In this document: positions 16,189-24,882 of the stretch, in pieces
Position numbering within the stretch: position 1 is the first letter of the stretch
Layout of the letters: every line of letters begins with the position of its first letter
From: an uncultured Aquimarina sp.
Lineage (GTDB): Bacteria > Bacteroidota > Bacteroidia > Flavobacteriales > Flavobacteriaceae
DNA length: 64,000 nt
Direction: 5' to 3'
Assembly: GCA_947489685.1 (NCBI GenBank)
Contig: CANLEM010000005.1
Location: 372,001-436,000, forward strand
The notes under the pieces: model-generated
Databases searched by the model: none
Told to the model about the DNA's origin: nothing
What the model saw: the letters and a program-made list of their open reading frames with translations, nothing else
Made by a program: the position numbers and the translations under genes

Positions 16189-18960
16189 ATGGGAACTTAT
16201 AAATCGTTAAAAATTATATTTATATATTTCCTGATTCATAGCTGTATGGGTCAGGAAATATCTTTTAAGCTAGATTCTATTCATCAATTATCTGGTACGA
16301 ATTATGAAAAGCTCACTCTATATTACGAGCTTTTTGATATACACAAAGAAAACGAAGATTTCACCCAATTGGGATCAGATGCGCATCAGGTAGGCCGTTG
16401 GTTATTTTACAAAGAAAAGAAATGGAAAGAAGCTCTTGCGACAACCAAAATTGCCTATGAAGCCAGAGAAAAAGCTACACCTTTTAACGCTGAGCTCTTA
16501 AAAAGAAGCTATTTTAATTATGCCAATTTTCATAAGCTAATTGGCAAACATGCTATAGCTATTCGTTATTTTAGAAAAATGCTAGAAGTAAAAGGGTCCG
16601 ATTTCTTTCATGCCAAGGCCTACGGTTTGATTGGAAGTAGCTATAGTAAAATTGGAGATCCATATCAAGCCATAGAAAATCAATTACAAGCCTTTACATA
16701 TTTTGATCCTATAAAGGACAAAATATTTATCATATCTAATCATATCAACATTGGTATCACTTACAAAAATATAAGAACTCAAAAAAGTTTTAGCAAAGCT
16801 ATCTCACACTTATTAACAGCAGATTCTTTGATTCATACGGTTAAAAACCCTAGAACACATGATTTATATGCCATAAATAATAATTTGGGGGATATGTATT
16901 ATAAAAAAGTAGGCCAAAAAAATGACATAAAAGCTATTGCCTATTTTGAGAAAGCACTCGAGCTTGCTCAAGAAATGAAAATTGAAAAAAATCTGGCCCA
17001 AGTTAATTTTAATTTGGGTATGATCTACAACAAATCAAACACCACACTTGCTGAATATTATTTTAATACTGCCCTATCTTATATAAAAGACAACAAAGGA
17101 GCTGCTTATTTGATTCCTAAGATACTTAGGGGACTAGGACAAGCTGCTTTTGCGCAAGGAAACTACACAAAAGCTCATGAATACTATAGAAAATCATTTT
17201 CTAAATACTTTAATCAAGAAATAGTTGATACCGATTGGTTACCTTCAAAGAAAGATTTAGAACTTACTTATATAAGAGAAAAGTCAGTTTTTCTGGAATT
17301 ACTAAAATTAAAAACCCAGACCTATATGGCCAATGCCAAAAAGGAAAATGACAGCGTTTCTTATAAAAATGTGATACGAACTGTAAAAGTAGCAGATATT
17401 TTTACGGATCATATTATGAAAGAAAATTTATCCTATCGTTCTAAACTTGTATGGAGAAGCCTGACATCACAAATATTCGCTATAGGACTTGAAGCTTGTT
17501 ATCAATTAGCTGACATTGAGACTGCTTTTTACTTTATGGAAAAGAACAAGGCGTTGTTATTAACTCAAGAAGTTGTTAAAAATAACATTAATCTTCCTAG
17601 TGATATTCTGGAAAAAAAGAAAAAACTTGAAAGTATGATCATTCGCCAACAAAGGCGATTTACAAAAGCTTCCATAGCCAAAAAAGATTCACTTAGCGCT
17701 GTTATATTATCTCAAAGAGGTATTTTGCAACAATTCAAAGATTCGCTTGCTTTGAATTATCCATCTCACTTCTCTGCTACATCTAATCCAAAAATACTTC
17801 CTTTGGTCAACATAAAACCCAAAAAAAATGAAGTAATTATTCAATACACAATAGCAGAATCTGTTGCACTAACCATCCCTCAAACCCATGGTATCATAAT
17901 TACGAATAATGATACTCACCTTTTTAAAATTAGGCACACCAAAAAACTCTTGGATAATGTTTACGATTTAAGAAAACGATTAAATCATCCATTCAAAACC
18001 TCTACTGACATTTCTACATATAAAAAGGTTGCTCATGAATTGTACAATCAACTGTTCCCGGAAAAAATTCAAGCTCTTCTTAAGGATAAAAATATTACTA
18101 TTATCCCTGATCGTCAATTGAGTTTTATTCCTTTTGAAGCCCTGGTTACGGATAAAGATCTAGGAACTTACTTAATAGAGAACACTGAAATAAACTATGT
18201 TTATTCTTTATCCTTTCAAAAAGAAAATGCATCCATAAATCGACAACATGAAAATGAATTTTTGGGTGTGGCCCCTATTAATTTTTCGAATGGCCTTTCG
18301 ACTTTATCAAAAAGTAAACAGGAAATTGATAATGCTAAAAAATACTATAAAGGCTCTTCATTAATTAACACCCAGGCTATAAAAGATAATTTTACAGAAA
18401 AGGCTGATTCATACAAAATTTTACATTTAGCTACCCATGCAGATGCATCTGATTCTATCGCACCTTGGATAGCCTTTCATGACACCAAACTAACCATTGA
18501 TGAGATCAACATATCCGAAACAAGCGCAGAACTTGTAGTATTAAGTGCATGTAACACTTCTTTAGGCGAGATTACTCATGGTGAAGGTGTACTAAGTCTT
18601 GCTCGAGGTTTTTTTGCATCTGGAGCAAATACAGTGATACCTTCTCTATGGAGTACAAACGATAAAACTACCACTACAATCACTTCTAGTTTTTACAAAA
18701 ATCTAAGTGAAGGTAAAACTAAGTCTGAAGCATTGCGAATGGCAAAATTAAAGTATCTTAATAACCATACTGATGCAGAAACATCTCCACATTACTGGGC
18801 TCCTCTTATTCTAATTGGTGACAGTACAACATTATTACCTACAAAAGAATATAATGTAATACAAATTGTTTTTATTGTTATTATTGGCATTGTTATCTGT
18901 ATCGTATCGCTTTATTTTTTTTGCAAAAGAAAAAACAACTACAATTTGACATTGCTTTAA
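16189..18960 (+). CDS. Exported TPR-CHAT caspase-like protease
   Basis: A 923-residue protein. The N-terminus (KSLKIIFIYFLIHSCMGQE) is a signal sequence, possibly a lipoprotein one with Cys19. Residues 30 to about 420 are TPR repeats (YFNYANFHKLIGKHAIAIRY, then NNLGDMYYKK and NLGMIYNKS). After a coiled region, residues 640-880 form a CHAT domain: LHLATHADASD with His750 and VVLSACNTSLGE with Cys788 make the caspase-type dyad, and GEGVLSLARGFFASGA and IPSLWSTND are the usual flanks. A C-terminal helix (about 890-911) followed by CKRK anchors it in the inner membrane, leaving the rest in the periplasm. TPRs probably sense a partner that turns on the protease. Natural substrate unknown. Confidence 0.92.
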   Translation: MGTYKSLKIIFIYFLIHSCMGQEISFKLDSIHQLSGTNYEKLTLYYELFDIHKENEDFTQLGSDAHQVGRWLFYKEKKWKEALATTKIAYEAREKATPFNAELLKRSYFNYANFHKLIGKHAIAIRYFRKMLEVKGSDFFHAKAYGLIGSSYSKIGDPYQAIENQLQAFTYFDPIKDKIFIISNHINIGITYKNIRTQKSFSKAISHLLTADSLIHTVKNPRTHDLYAINNNLGDMYYKKVGQKNDIKAIAYFEKALELAQEMKIEKNLAQVNFNLGMIYNKSNTTLAEYYFNTALSYIKDNKGAAYLIPKILRGLGQAAFAQGNYTKAHEYYRKSFSKYFNQEIVDTDWLPSKKDLELTYIREKSVFLELLKLKTQTYMANAKKENDSVSYKNVIRTVKVADIFTDHIMKENLSYRSKLVWRSLTSQIFAIGLEACYQLADIETAFYFMEKNKALLLTQEVVKNNINLPSDILEKKKKLESMIIRQQRRFTKASIAKKDSLSAVILSQRGILQQFKDSLALNYPSHFSATSNPKILPLVNIKPKKNEVIIQYTIAESVALTIPQTHGIIITNNDTHLFKIRHTKKLLDNVYDLRKRLNHPFKTSTDISTYKKVAHELYNQLFPEKIQALLKDKNITIIPDRQLSFIPFEALVTDKDLGTYLIENTEINYVYSLSFQKENASINRQHENEFLGVAPINFSNGLSTLSKSKQEIDNAKKYYKGSSLINTQAIKDNFTEKADSYKILHLATHADASDSIAPWIAFHDTKLTIDEINISETSAELVVLSACNTSLGEITHGEGVLSLARGFFASGANTVIPSLWSTNDKTTTTITSSFYKNLSEGKTKSEALRMAKLKYLNNHTDAETSPHYWAPLILIGDSTTLLPTKEYNVIQIVFIVIIGIVICIVSLYFFCKRKNNYNLTLL

Positions 18961-18964
18961 AAAA

Positions 18965-19063
18965 TTTAACATTTTATTAATTTTTCTTACTTTCGCGTGG
19001 TAACATTTTTATGTTTGGGGAAACATATTAATGAACTGGAAAACAAAAAAAGAAATTTAAATG
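18965..19063 (+). repeat. Leader repeat, copy 2 (before second small exported gene)
   Basis: Near copy of 15448-15542. Read on the minus strand from 19006 it still encodes MLPRESKKN followed by a stop, against MLPGKSNKN in the true sigma gene. That is what a truncated copy of the sigma gene start would look like after duplication. A -7-like box TACTTTCG lies at 18988-18995. Confidence 0.8.
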
Positions 19064-19612
19064 AAAAAAACAGCTTTATTATGTATAGCTGCAATTTTGG
19101 TAATTGGGATACAAAGTTGCTCTATAGAAGAACAAGAAGAAATTGCACCACAAAATTTATCGACCACCAAAAAGGTGTTAAATAAGGGATTTACTCATCC
19201 TTTACTATTATGTAAAAAAACCATATATGTGAATTTTGGTACATTATCCTTTACTGCTCGAGCTAAATTTAGAGAAGACGCAAAACGAAGATGGTTTAAT
19301 TCTATAATCGTTCAAGAATCTTCATGTCCATCAGTTGAAATATGGTTGGTACCTTGTGAAAGAATATATTATGGAGATGGAGTTCCCAAAAATGACGAAG
19401 AAGAGGAGATTGTAATCGATGCCGAAGAAAGTATGACTCTTAGTGAAGGTGGTGCAGCACATCCCCCTTATACAGGACGCCCTCCTGTTTATGAACCAAA
19501 TAGTTCTTTTATTTACACCATATGTACTACTGTACCAGAAACTATCGACCCAAATCCAGATAATGACGATGACGGAGATACTGGTGATACCGTTGGTATA
19601 CCCGTACAATAA
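19061..19612 (+). CDS. Small exported protein, CHAT-cluster paralogue 2
   Basis: A 183-residue paralogue of the protein at 15540. The signals (MKKTALLCIAAILVIGIQSC) are nearly identical, as are EEQEEIAPQ, the KTIY strand, RRWFN, the VEIW.VPC segment and the acidic motif NDEEEEIVIDAEES (111-124). Four mature cysteines align with those of paralogue 1. The tail differs but is again Asp/Pro/Gly rich. It starts 100 bases after the CHAT gene behind its own copy of the leader and is followed by a strong terminator. Function unknown; probably the same role as paralogue 1 with a diverged surface. Confidence 0.8.
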   Translation: MKKTALLCIAAILVIGIQSCSIEEQEEIAPQNLSTTKKVLNKGFTHPLLLCKKTIYVNFGTLSFTARAKFREDAKRRWFNSIIVQESSCPSVEIWLVPCERIYYGDGVPKNDEEEEIVIDAEESMTLSEGGAAHPPYTGRPPVYEPNSSFIYTICTTVPETIDPNPDNDDDGDTGDTVGIPVQ

Positions 19613-19663
19613 TTAATTAAAGTCAAGGTTACATAGATTTTTTCTTTACGTAATCTAATAATA

Positions 19664-19700
19664 AAAACCGGCTGATAACATAATGTTATCAGCCGGTTTT
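19664..19700 (+). terminator. Terminator of the CHAT cluster
   Basis: Stem AAAACCGGCTGATAACA (19664-19680) with TGTTATCAGCCGGTTTT (19684-19700), a perfect 17-bp match with a tight loop, followed by an AT-rich run. It closes transcription after paralogue 2 and separates the RiPP precursor gene. Confidence 0.9.
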
Positions 19701-19864
19701 ATTTTATACGAATTTCATTTATGCACTTTTCTTAAAAAAAAGTAAATCTTTATATAGTAACATCTCATGATTTCAGAAACTTCAATATAGGTAGCACTAT
19801 CAAAGACATATACTCGAGTGTCTATAATTGTTCGGGATACTATTAGTTCAAAAATTCATAGATC

Positions 19865-20104
19865 ATGAAGAAAAAAAAATTAGAAGGTTTATCATTAAGT
19901 AAAAATGTAATTTCGAGGCTTGGTGGGCTTAACGTAAAAGGAGGCCATCTAGGCACGACTACAAACTGTGGTTTTCCAGGGACTAGAGATTGTCCGGCCA
20001 ATTCTGCAGCAACGCCATGTTTTTCGAGAAATTGTGTTGTATTAACAGGTGAATGCGGAGAAACTGATATGGGATGTAAATCTATTCACGTTGCATGCGA
20101 GTAA
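19865..20104 (+). CDS. Orphan cysteine-rich RiPP precursor (class I lanthipeptide-type leader)
   Basis: A 79-residue peptide. Residues 1-27 (MKKKKLEGLSLSKNVISRLG, then GLNVKGG) match the leader type of Bacteroidota natural-product precursors: a Lys-rich start, L-S-L-x-K-x-x-I-S-x-L, and a double glycine at 26-27 for cleavage by a C39-type peptidase. The 52-residue core has seven Cys at 35, 43, 52, 57, 64, 71 and 78, spaced 5-9 apart, with ten Ser/Thr between them, which fits thioether rings. No LanB, LanC, radical SAM, ABC-peptidase or other modifying gene lies in the window. It is bracketed by its own terminator. Modification and activity are inference. Confidence 0.78.
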   Translation: MKKKKLEGLSLSKNVISRLGGLNVKGGHLGTTTNCGFPGTRDCPANSAATPCFSRNCVVLTGECGETDMGCKSIHVACE

Positions 20105-20112
20105 TATCGTAC

Positions 20113-20152
20113 AAAACGAAATAAGAGCAGGTTTCTGCTCTTATTTCGTTTT
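20113..20152. terminator. Terminator between RiPP precursor and recQ
   Basis: A perfect 18-bp stem, 20113-20130 with 20135-20152, around the loop GTTT, and T/A runs at both ends. It can end both the precursor transcript and, less directly, recQ. Confidence 0.9.
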
Positions 20153-20208
20153 CTTATATCCCTAAATCTAGCACCAAAGACAAAATATTGGTAATTAGAG
20201 CAACTTAT

Positions 20209-22413
20209 TTAATTCGCCACCTCACTAATAAATTTGATGCGATATAAACGAAGTTCTTCATCGTCATAATCACCATCAAACTCTTCAATAGCTATATCTA
20301 TTTTATCATTTTCGGCTTCCAGAAAATATTCATGTATTTCTTCTTGCTGATCTTCGTCCAAAATTTCATCGATCCAATAGGCGATATTTAATTTTGTACC
20401 ACTGTACACAATAGCTTCCATTTCTTTTATAAAAGCTGTCATATCCATACCTTTGGCGGCAGCGATATCATCTAGAGGTAATTTCCGATCTACATTTTGT
20501 ATGATATACAACTTAAGTCCACTATTGGCTCCTGTACTTTTGACTACAAAATCATCTGGTCGATCGATATTATTATCTTCAACATATTTTGCAATAAGAT
20601 CTACAAAAGCGGTTCCATACTTTTTTGCTTTTCCTTCTCCCACTCCATGTACATTACCAAGTTCCTCGACAGTTATAGGGTACTTTAACGCCATATCATC
20701 AATAGATGGATCTTGAAAAACGACAAAAGGTGGAACGCCTAATTTTTTGGCTACCGACTTTCGTAAATCACGTAACATGCCGGCAAGTTTATCATCAGCT
20801 CCTCCTTTTGCAGCTGATTTTGCTGCCGTAATTATAGAATCATCGGTAGTTTGATCATAGATATGATCTTCGGTCATCATAAAGCTAATTGGATTTTTTA
20901 GATACTCTTTACCTTCTGGAGTTACTCTAATCACTCCATAAGTTTCTATATCCTTTTTCAGGTATCCCGCAACTAATACTTGTCGTACCAGTGCCATCCA
21001 GTATTTATCATCCTGTGCATTTCCACTTCCAAAAAATGGTTGTTGATGCGTTTTATGAGAAATTATCAGTGCATTGCTTTTTCCGATAAGGGTACTAACA
21101 AGATCTTTTGATTTATATATCTCACCTGTTTTACTTACTACTTCGAGCACCAGTTTTACTTCATCCTTGGCTTCATGTTTTTTCTTTGGATTGCGCACAT
21201 TATCATCCATATCGGCTCCTTCTCCATTTACCTCATCAAACTCTTCTCCAAAATAGTGTAAAATAAATTTACGACGAGAAATAGAGGTCTCGGCAAAAGC
21301 AACCACTTCTTGTAATAATGCATGGCCTATCTCCTGCTCTGCCACAGGTTTACCACTCATAAATTTTTCTAACTTCTCAATATCTTTATACGCATAATAC
21401 GCCAAACAATGCCCTTCTCCACCATCTCTACCTGCGCGTCCTGTTTCTTGATAGTAGCTCTCAATACTTTTTGGCATATCATGATGGATCACAAACCTTA
21501 CATCTGGTTTATCGATTCCCATACCAAAAGCTATCGTAGCTACCACAACATCTACGTCTTCCATCAAAAACATATCCTGATGTTTTGCTCTTGTTTTTGC
21601 ATCCAATCCTGCATGATATGGAACAGCCTTAACACCATTTACCTCTAGTGTTTGAGCAAGTTCCTCCACTCTTTTTCTACTTAAACAATATACAATACCA
21701 CTTTTACCTCCATTTTGTTTTACAAAACGAGTGATATCGGCATCTACATTTTTAGTTTTTGGGCGTATTTCGTAAAATAAGTTTGGTCTATTAAAAGAAG
21801 CCTTAAAAGTTTTGGCATTACTCATTGCCAAATTCTTAAGAATATCTTCCTGTACTTTTGGTGTAGCAGTAGCCGTAAGGCCTATAATAGGGATATCCTC
21901 TCCAATTCTTTTAATAATGTTTCGCAGATTTCTATACTCGGGTCTGAAATCATGCCCCCACTCGCTTATGCAATGTGCTTCGTCTACCGCCAGAAAAGAT
22001 ATTTCTTGTGACTTCAAAAAATCTACATATTCTTCTTTGGTCAATGACTCCGGAGCTACATATAGTAGTTTGGTGACACCATTAATGATATCATCTTTTA
22101 CTCTTTTAATTTCTGATTTATTCAACGATGAATTTAGCACGTGGGCTATTCCTTCTTCTGCAGAAATACTTCTAATTGCATCTACTTGATTTTTCATCAA
22201 AGCAATTAGTGGGGAAACCACAATAGCGGTTCCTTTACACATCAAAGCGGGGAGCTGGTAACATAGGGATTTTCCACCGCCGGTAGGCATTATTACGAAA
22301 GTATTTTGCTTATCGAGAATACTTTCTATTACCTTTTCCTGTAATCCTCTAAATTGACTAAATCCAAAATACTTCTTTAGCGCATCTTGCAAGTCAGTTT
22401 CATTCAAACTCAT
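20209..22413 (-). CDS. recQ: ATP-dependent DNA helicase RecQ
   Basis: A 734-residue 3'-5' helicase for recombination and fork repair. Motif I is PTGGGKSLCYQ (43-53), motif II is DEAH (144-147), the RecQ-specific loop is EWGHDFRPEYR, and motif VI is YYQETGRAGRDG. The winged-helix (RQC) and HRDC regions follow (about 420-650), with a further C-terminal extension; E. coli RecQ is near 610. The zinc-binding subdomain (377-410) keeps RRKFILHYFGE but has no cysteines: Asp and Asn occupy the places of the Cys cluster. The gene is single, with a long divergent intergenic region to kdsD. Confidence 0.95.
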   Translation of the reverse strand: MSLNETDLQDALKKYFGFSQFRGLQEKVIESILDKQNTFVIMPTGGGKSLCYQLPALMCKGTAIVVSPLIALMKNQVDAIRSISAEEGIAHVLNSSLNKSEIKRVKDDIINGVTKLLYVAPESLTKEEYVDFLKSQEISFLAVDEAHCISEWGHDFRPEYRNLRNIIKRIGEDIPIIGLTATATPKVQEDILKNLAMSNAKTFKASFNRPNLFYEIRPKTKNVDADITRFVKQNGGKSGIVYCLSRKRVEELAQTLEVNGVKAVPYHAGLDAKTRAKHQDMFLMEDVDVVVATIAFGMGIDKPDVRFVIHHDMPKSIESYYQETGRAGRDGGEGHCLAYYAYKDIEKLEKFMSGKPVAEQEIGHALLQEVVAFAETSISRRKFILHYFGEEFDEVNGEGADMDDNVRNPKKKHEAKDEVKLVLEVVSKTGEIYKSKDLVSTLIGKSNALIISHKTHQQPFFGSGNAQDDKYWMALVRQVLVAGYLKKDIETYGVIRVTPEGKEYLKNPISFMMTEDHIYDQTTDDSIITAAKSAAKGGADDKLAGMLRDLRKSVAKKLGVPPFVVFQDPSIDDMALKYPITVEELGNVHGVGEGKAKKYGTAFVDLIAKYVEDNNIDRPDDFVVKSTGANSGLKLYIIQNVDRKLPLDDIAAAKGMDMTAFIKEMEAIVYSGTKLNIAYWIDEILDEDQQEEIHEYFLEAENDKIDIAIEEFDGDYDDEELRLYRIKFISEVAN

Positions 22414-22589
22414 TAAATCTCTTAACTTTTATATACCAATTAAATAAAGATTTTACCAACACTAAAACCCGTTTCCCCAGTACAGATTTAGTGGATGTTT
22501 TCAGTTTCAATTTTAGTATGCCAAATATAAGGAAACCTTAAATTATTATCCTTTTTTTTGACAGTATTTAAAATTAATGCGGTATTGTA

Positions 22590-22597
22590 TACCTTTG
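22590..22597 (+). promoter_or_regulatory. -7 box TACCTTTG of the kdsD-tatC unit
   Basis: Exact TAnnTTTG match 54 bases before the kdsD start. A TTTG occurs at 22557-22560 but is too far (29 bases) to be a normal -33 box, so only the -7 element is proposed. Confidence 0.5.
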
Positions 22598-22650
22598 CGT
22601 AAATTAAAGATAATAAAATCTTTATTTATAACACGCAAATTTTTTAAATT

Positions 22651-23616
22651 TTGAATACCCAAGATACTATAATCTCTTATGCTAAAAAAACAATAGCAGA
22701 AGAAGCCCAAGCAATTGCTTATCTAGAAGAACTTATTGACGAAGAATTTTCGAAAGCTGTTGAAACCATACAACACTCTAATGGTAGAGTAATTATTACC
22801 GGTATAGGTAAAAGCGCCATTATAGCGACCAAAATTGTAGCTACAATGAATTCTACCGGAACTCCAGCCGTATTTATGCATGCGGCAGATGCTATTCATG
22901 GAGATTTAGGAAACATTCTTAAGGATGATGTGGTAATATGTATTTCAAAAAGTGGTAATACTCCCGAAATAAAAGTGTTGGTTCCTTTAATCAAAGGTTT
23001 CAAAAACCCTTTGATCGGTATAACGGCCAATAAAGAATCTTTTTTAGGTAAGGAAGCTGATTATGTACTTCATGCTTATGTAGACAAAGAAGCCTGTCCT
23101 AATAACCTTGCCCCTACTACTAGTACTACAGCGCAATTGGTTATGGGTGATGCTTTAGCAGTTTGTTTATTACACTTACAGGGATTCTCAAGTCATGATT
23201 TTGCTAAATATCATCCAGGAGGAGCACTCGGAAAAAAATTATACTTACGGGTAAGCGATATAACATCGAGCAATGAAAAACCTCAAGTAACACCAGATGC
23301 CAATATAAACACAGTCATTGTAGAAATGACCGAAAAACGACTTGGAGCCACTGCCGTTACAGAAAATGGAGCAATCATCGGTATCATTACTGATGGTGAT
23401 TTACGTAGAATGCTTACTACCAACACATCTTTTGAAGGGTTAACCGCTAAAGATATTATGTCTGCTAATCCTAAACAAATCAATAACGATGCAATGGCAG
23501 TAGATGCACTCGAAGTGTTAGAAGAAAATTCGATCTCACAACTGCTAGCAGAGGATAATGGAAAATATGCAGGTTTATTGCATATTCATGACCTAATTAG
23601 AGAAGGTATTTTATAA
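22651..23616 (+). CDS. kdsD: D-arabinose 5-phosphate isomerase (KpsF/GutQ family)
   Basis: A 321-residue isomerase turning ribulose 5-phosphate into arabinose 5-phosphate, the first step of Kdo synthesis for lipid A-core. The SIS domain (about 30-180) has GRVIITGIGKSAI, the sugar-phosphate loop CISKSGNTPE and TSTTAQLVMGDALAV; then HPGGALGKKL leads into two CBS domains (about 205-320). The start is a TTG at 22651, as no ATG lies near the family's normal N-terminus. The stop overlaps the tatC start by 1 base. Placement with lptB downstream fits an envelope-synthesis unit. Confidence 0.93.
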   Translation: MNTQDTIISYAKKTIAEEAQAIAYLEELIDEEFSKAVETIQHSNGRVIITGIGKSAIIATKIVATMNSTGTPAVFMHAADAIHGDLGNILKDDVVICISKSGNTPEIKVLVPLIKGFKNPLIGITANKESFLGKEADYVLHAYVDKEACPNNLAPTTSTTAQLVMGDALAVCLLHLQGFSSHDFAKYHPGGALGKKLYLRVSDITSSNEKPQVTPDANINTVIVEMTEKRLGATAVTENGAIIGIITDGDLRRMLTTNTSFEGLTAKDIMSANPKQINNDAMAVDALEVLEENSISQLLAEDNGKYAGLLHIHDLIREGIL

Positions 23617-24449
23617 TGGCAGAATCTAAGAACAGAAACCCCCAGTCTATGTCTTTTCTGGATCATCTAGAAGAGTTAAGGTGGCATCTTATTAGAGCAA
23701 CTTTGGCAGTCCTCATTGCTGGAGTAGTAGCTTTTATTGCCAAAGAATTTATTTTTGATGTACTTATATTTGGGCCCAAAAAACCAGATTTTCCTACCTA
23801 TAAAGGGCTATGCAACTTATCAAAATTTCTTGGATTAGATGAAAGCTTATGCTTTAAAGAACTCCCATTTAGTGTCCAGAGTCGAAAGGTAGCTGGACAG
23901 TTTTCGGTGCATATATGGACCTCTATAACAGCCGGATTTATTATTGCTTTTCCTTATGTTTTATATGAGTTTTGGAAATTTCTTGCTCCAGCGCTATATG
24001 ATAATGAGAAAAAATATTCGAAAGGCTTTATTATTATATGCTCATGGTTATTTTTCTTAGGCGTACTTTTTGGATATTATGTAATTACTCCTTTGTCAAT
24101 TAATTTCTTAGGAGGGTATCAAGTAAGTAAAGAAGTGCTCAATGAATTTGACATAGACAGTTATATAGCATTGGTTCGTGCATCGGTGATTGCCTGTGGA
24201 TTAATTTTTGAGTTACCCGTAATTATGTTTTTCCTCACCAAAATAGGTTTAGTAACTCCTGAATTTTTAAAAAAATATCGAAAATTTGCTTTAGTAATTG
24301 TACTAATTTTATCGGCTGTGATTACACCACCTGATATTGCAAGCCAAGTAATAGTGGCAATTCCTATTTTGATACTATATGAGGTGAGTATATATATATC
24401 GAAAATTGTGATTAGAAAAGAAAAGAAAAAACTACAAAATCAAGCATAA
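23616..24449 (+). CDS. tatC: Sec-independent protein translocase TatC
   Basis: A 277-residue inner-membrane protein with six predicted helices. It opens with MSFLDHLEELRWHLIRA, the conserved cytoplasmic TatC start that binds twin-arginine signals, and has FPYVLYEFWKFLAPALY later. The first periplasmic loop is long and holds two Cys (CNLSKF and CFKELPF), which is typical for Bacteroidota TatC. It receives folded Tat cargo with TatB/TatA, whose genes are not in the window. It overlaps both neighbours by 1 base, so kdsD-tatC-CMD genes are one operon. Confidence 0.95.
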   Translation: MAESKNRNPQSMSFLDHLEELRWHLIRATLAVLIAGVVAFIAKEFIFDVLIFGPKKPDFPTYKGLCNLSKFLGLDESLCFKELPFSVQSRKVAGQFSVHIWTSITAGFIIAFPYVLYEFWKFLAPALYDNEKKYSKGFIIICSWLFFLGVLFGYYVITPLSINFLGGYQVSKEVLNEFDIDSYIALVRASVIACGLIFELPVIMFFLTKIGLVTPEFLKKYRKFALVIVLILSAVITPPDIASQVIVAIPILILYEVSIYISKIVIRKEKKKLQNQA

Positions 24450-24805
24450 TGAGTACTATAGTAGATGAATTTAATGCCTATCGAGAAAAAATGAATTCTC
24501 GTATTCTTGAAGATAACAACAAAGTAATCAAAAGAATATTTAATCTAGACACTAATGCCTTTATGGAAGGTGCTTTAAATGTTAAAACAAAAGAATTATT
24601 GGGATTGGTTGCGTCTGCCGTATTGCGATGTGATGACTGTGTACGCTACCATCTTGAAACATGCCATAAAGAAGGGATGACCAAAGAAGAAGTTGCCGAA
24701 GCTCTTAGTATAGCTACTTTGATTGGAGGTACAATTGTGATTCCGCATTTACGAAGAGCGTATGAATTCTGGGATGCCCTTGAAGAAAAAGCATCACAAA
24801 ATTAA
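24449..24805 (+). CDS. Carboxymuconolactone decarboxylase (AhpD-like) family protein
   Basis: A 118-residue all-helical protein. The redox motif is LRCDDCVRYHLETCHKEG: Cys-x-x-Cys with a His four residues on, as in the AhpD-like peroxidase branch rather than true decarboxylases. KTKELLGLVASAVLR and the C-terminal GGTIVIPHLRRAYEF complete the domain. Likely a cytoplasmic thiol-redox protein. It overlaps tatC by 1 base and precedes lptB by 77 bases. Confidence 0.9.
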   Translation: MSTIVDEFNAYREKMNSRILEDNNKVIKRIFNLDTNAFMEGALNVKTKELLGLVASAVLRCDDCVRYHLETCHKEGMTKEEVAEALSIATLIGGTIVIPHLRRAYEFWDALEEKASQN

Positions 24806-24882
24806 ATACCATGTTTTAAAAAATAATGTACTTTTATCCGCACATTGCAGCAACACCCCAATGATAAAGAAGTCTTTCTAAT

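Noticed and set aside
18997..19185. 62-codon ORF overlapping the second small exported gene
   Set aside because: Out of frame with a well-supported paralogue; composition is non-coding.
14078..19612. A type III-E CRISPR-Cas locus around the CHAT protease
   Set aside because: No repeats, gRAMP effector, Cas1/Cas2 or Csx30-like sequence nearby; the protease also has export and membrane signals unlike Csx29.
19865..20104. Ordinary cysteine-rich secreted protein instead of a RiPP precursor
   Set aside because: There is no signal peptide; the Lys-rich leader ending in GG fits a precursor better.
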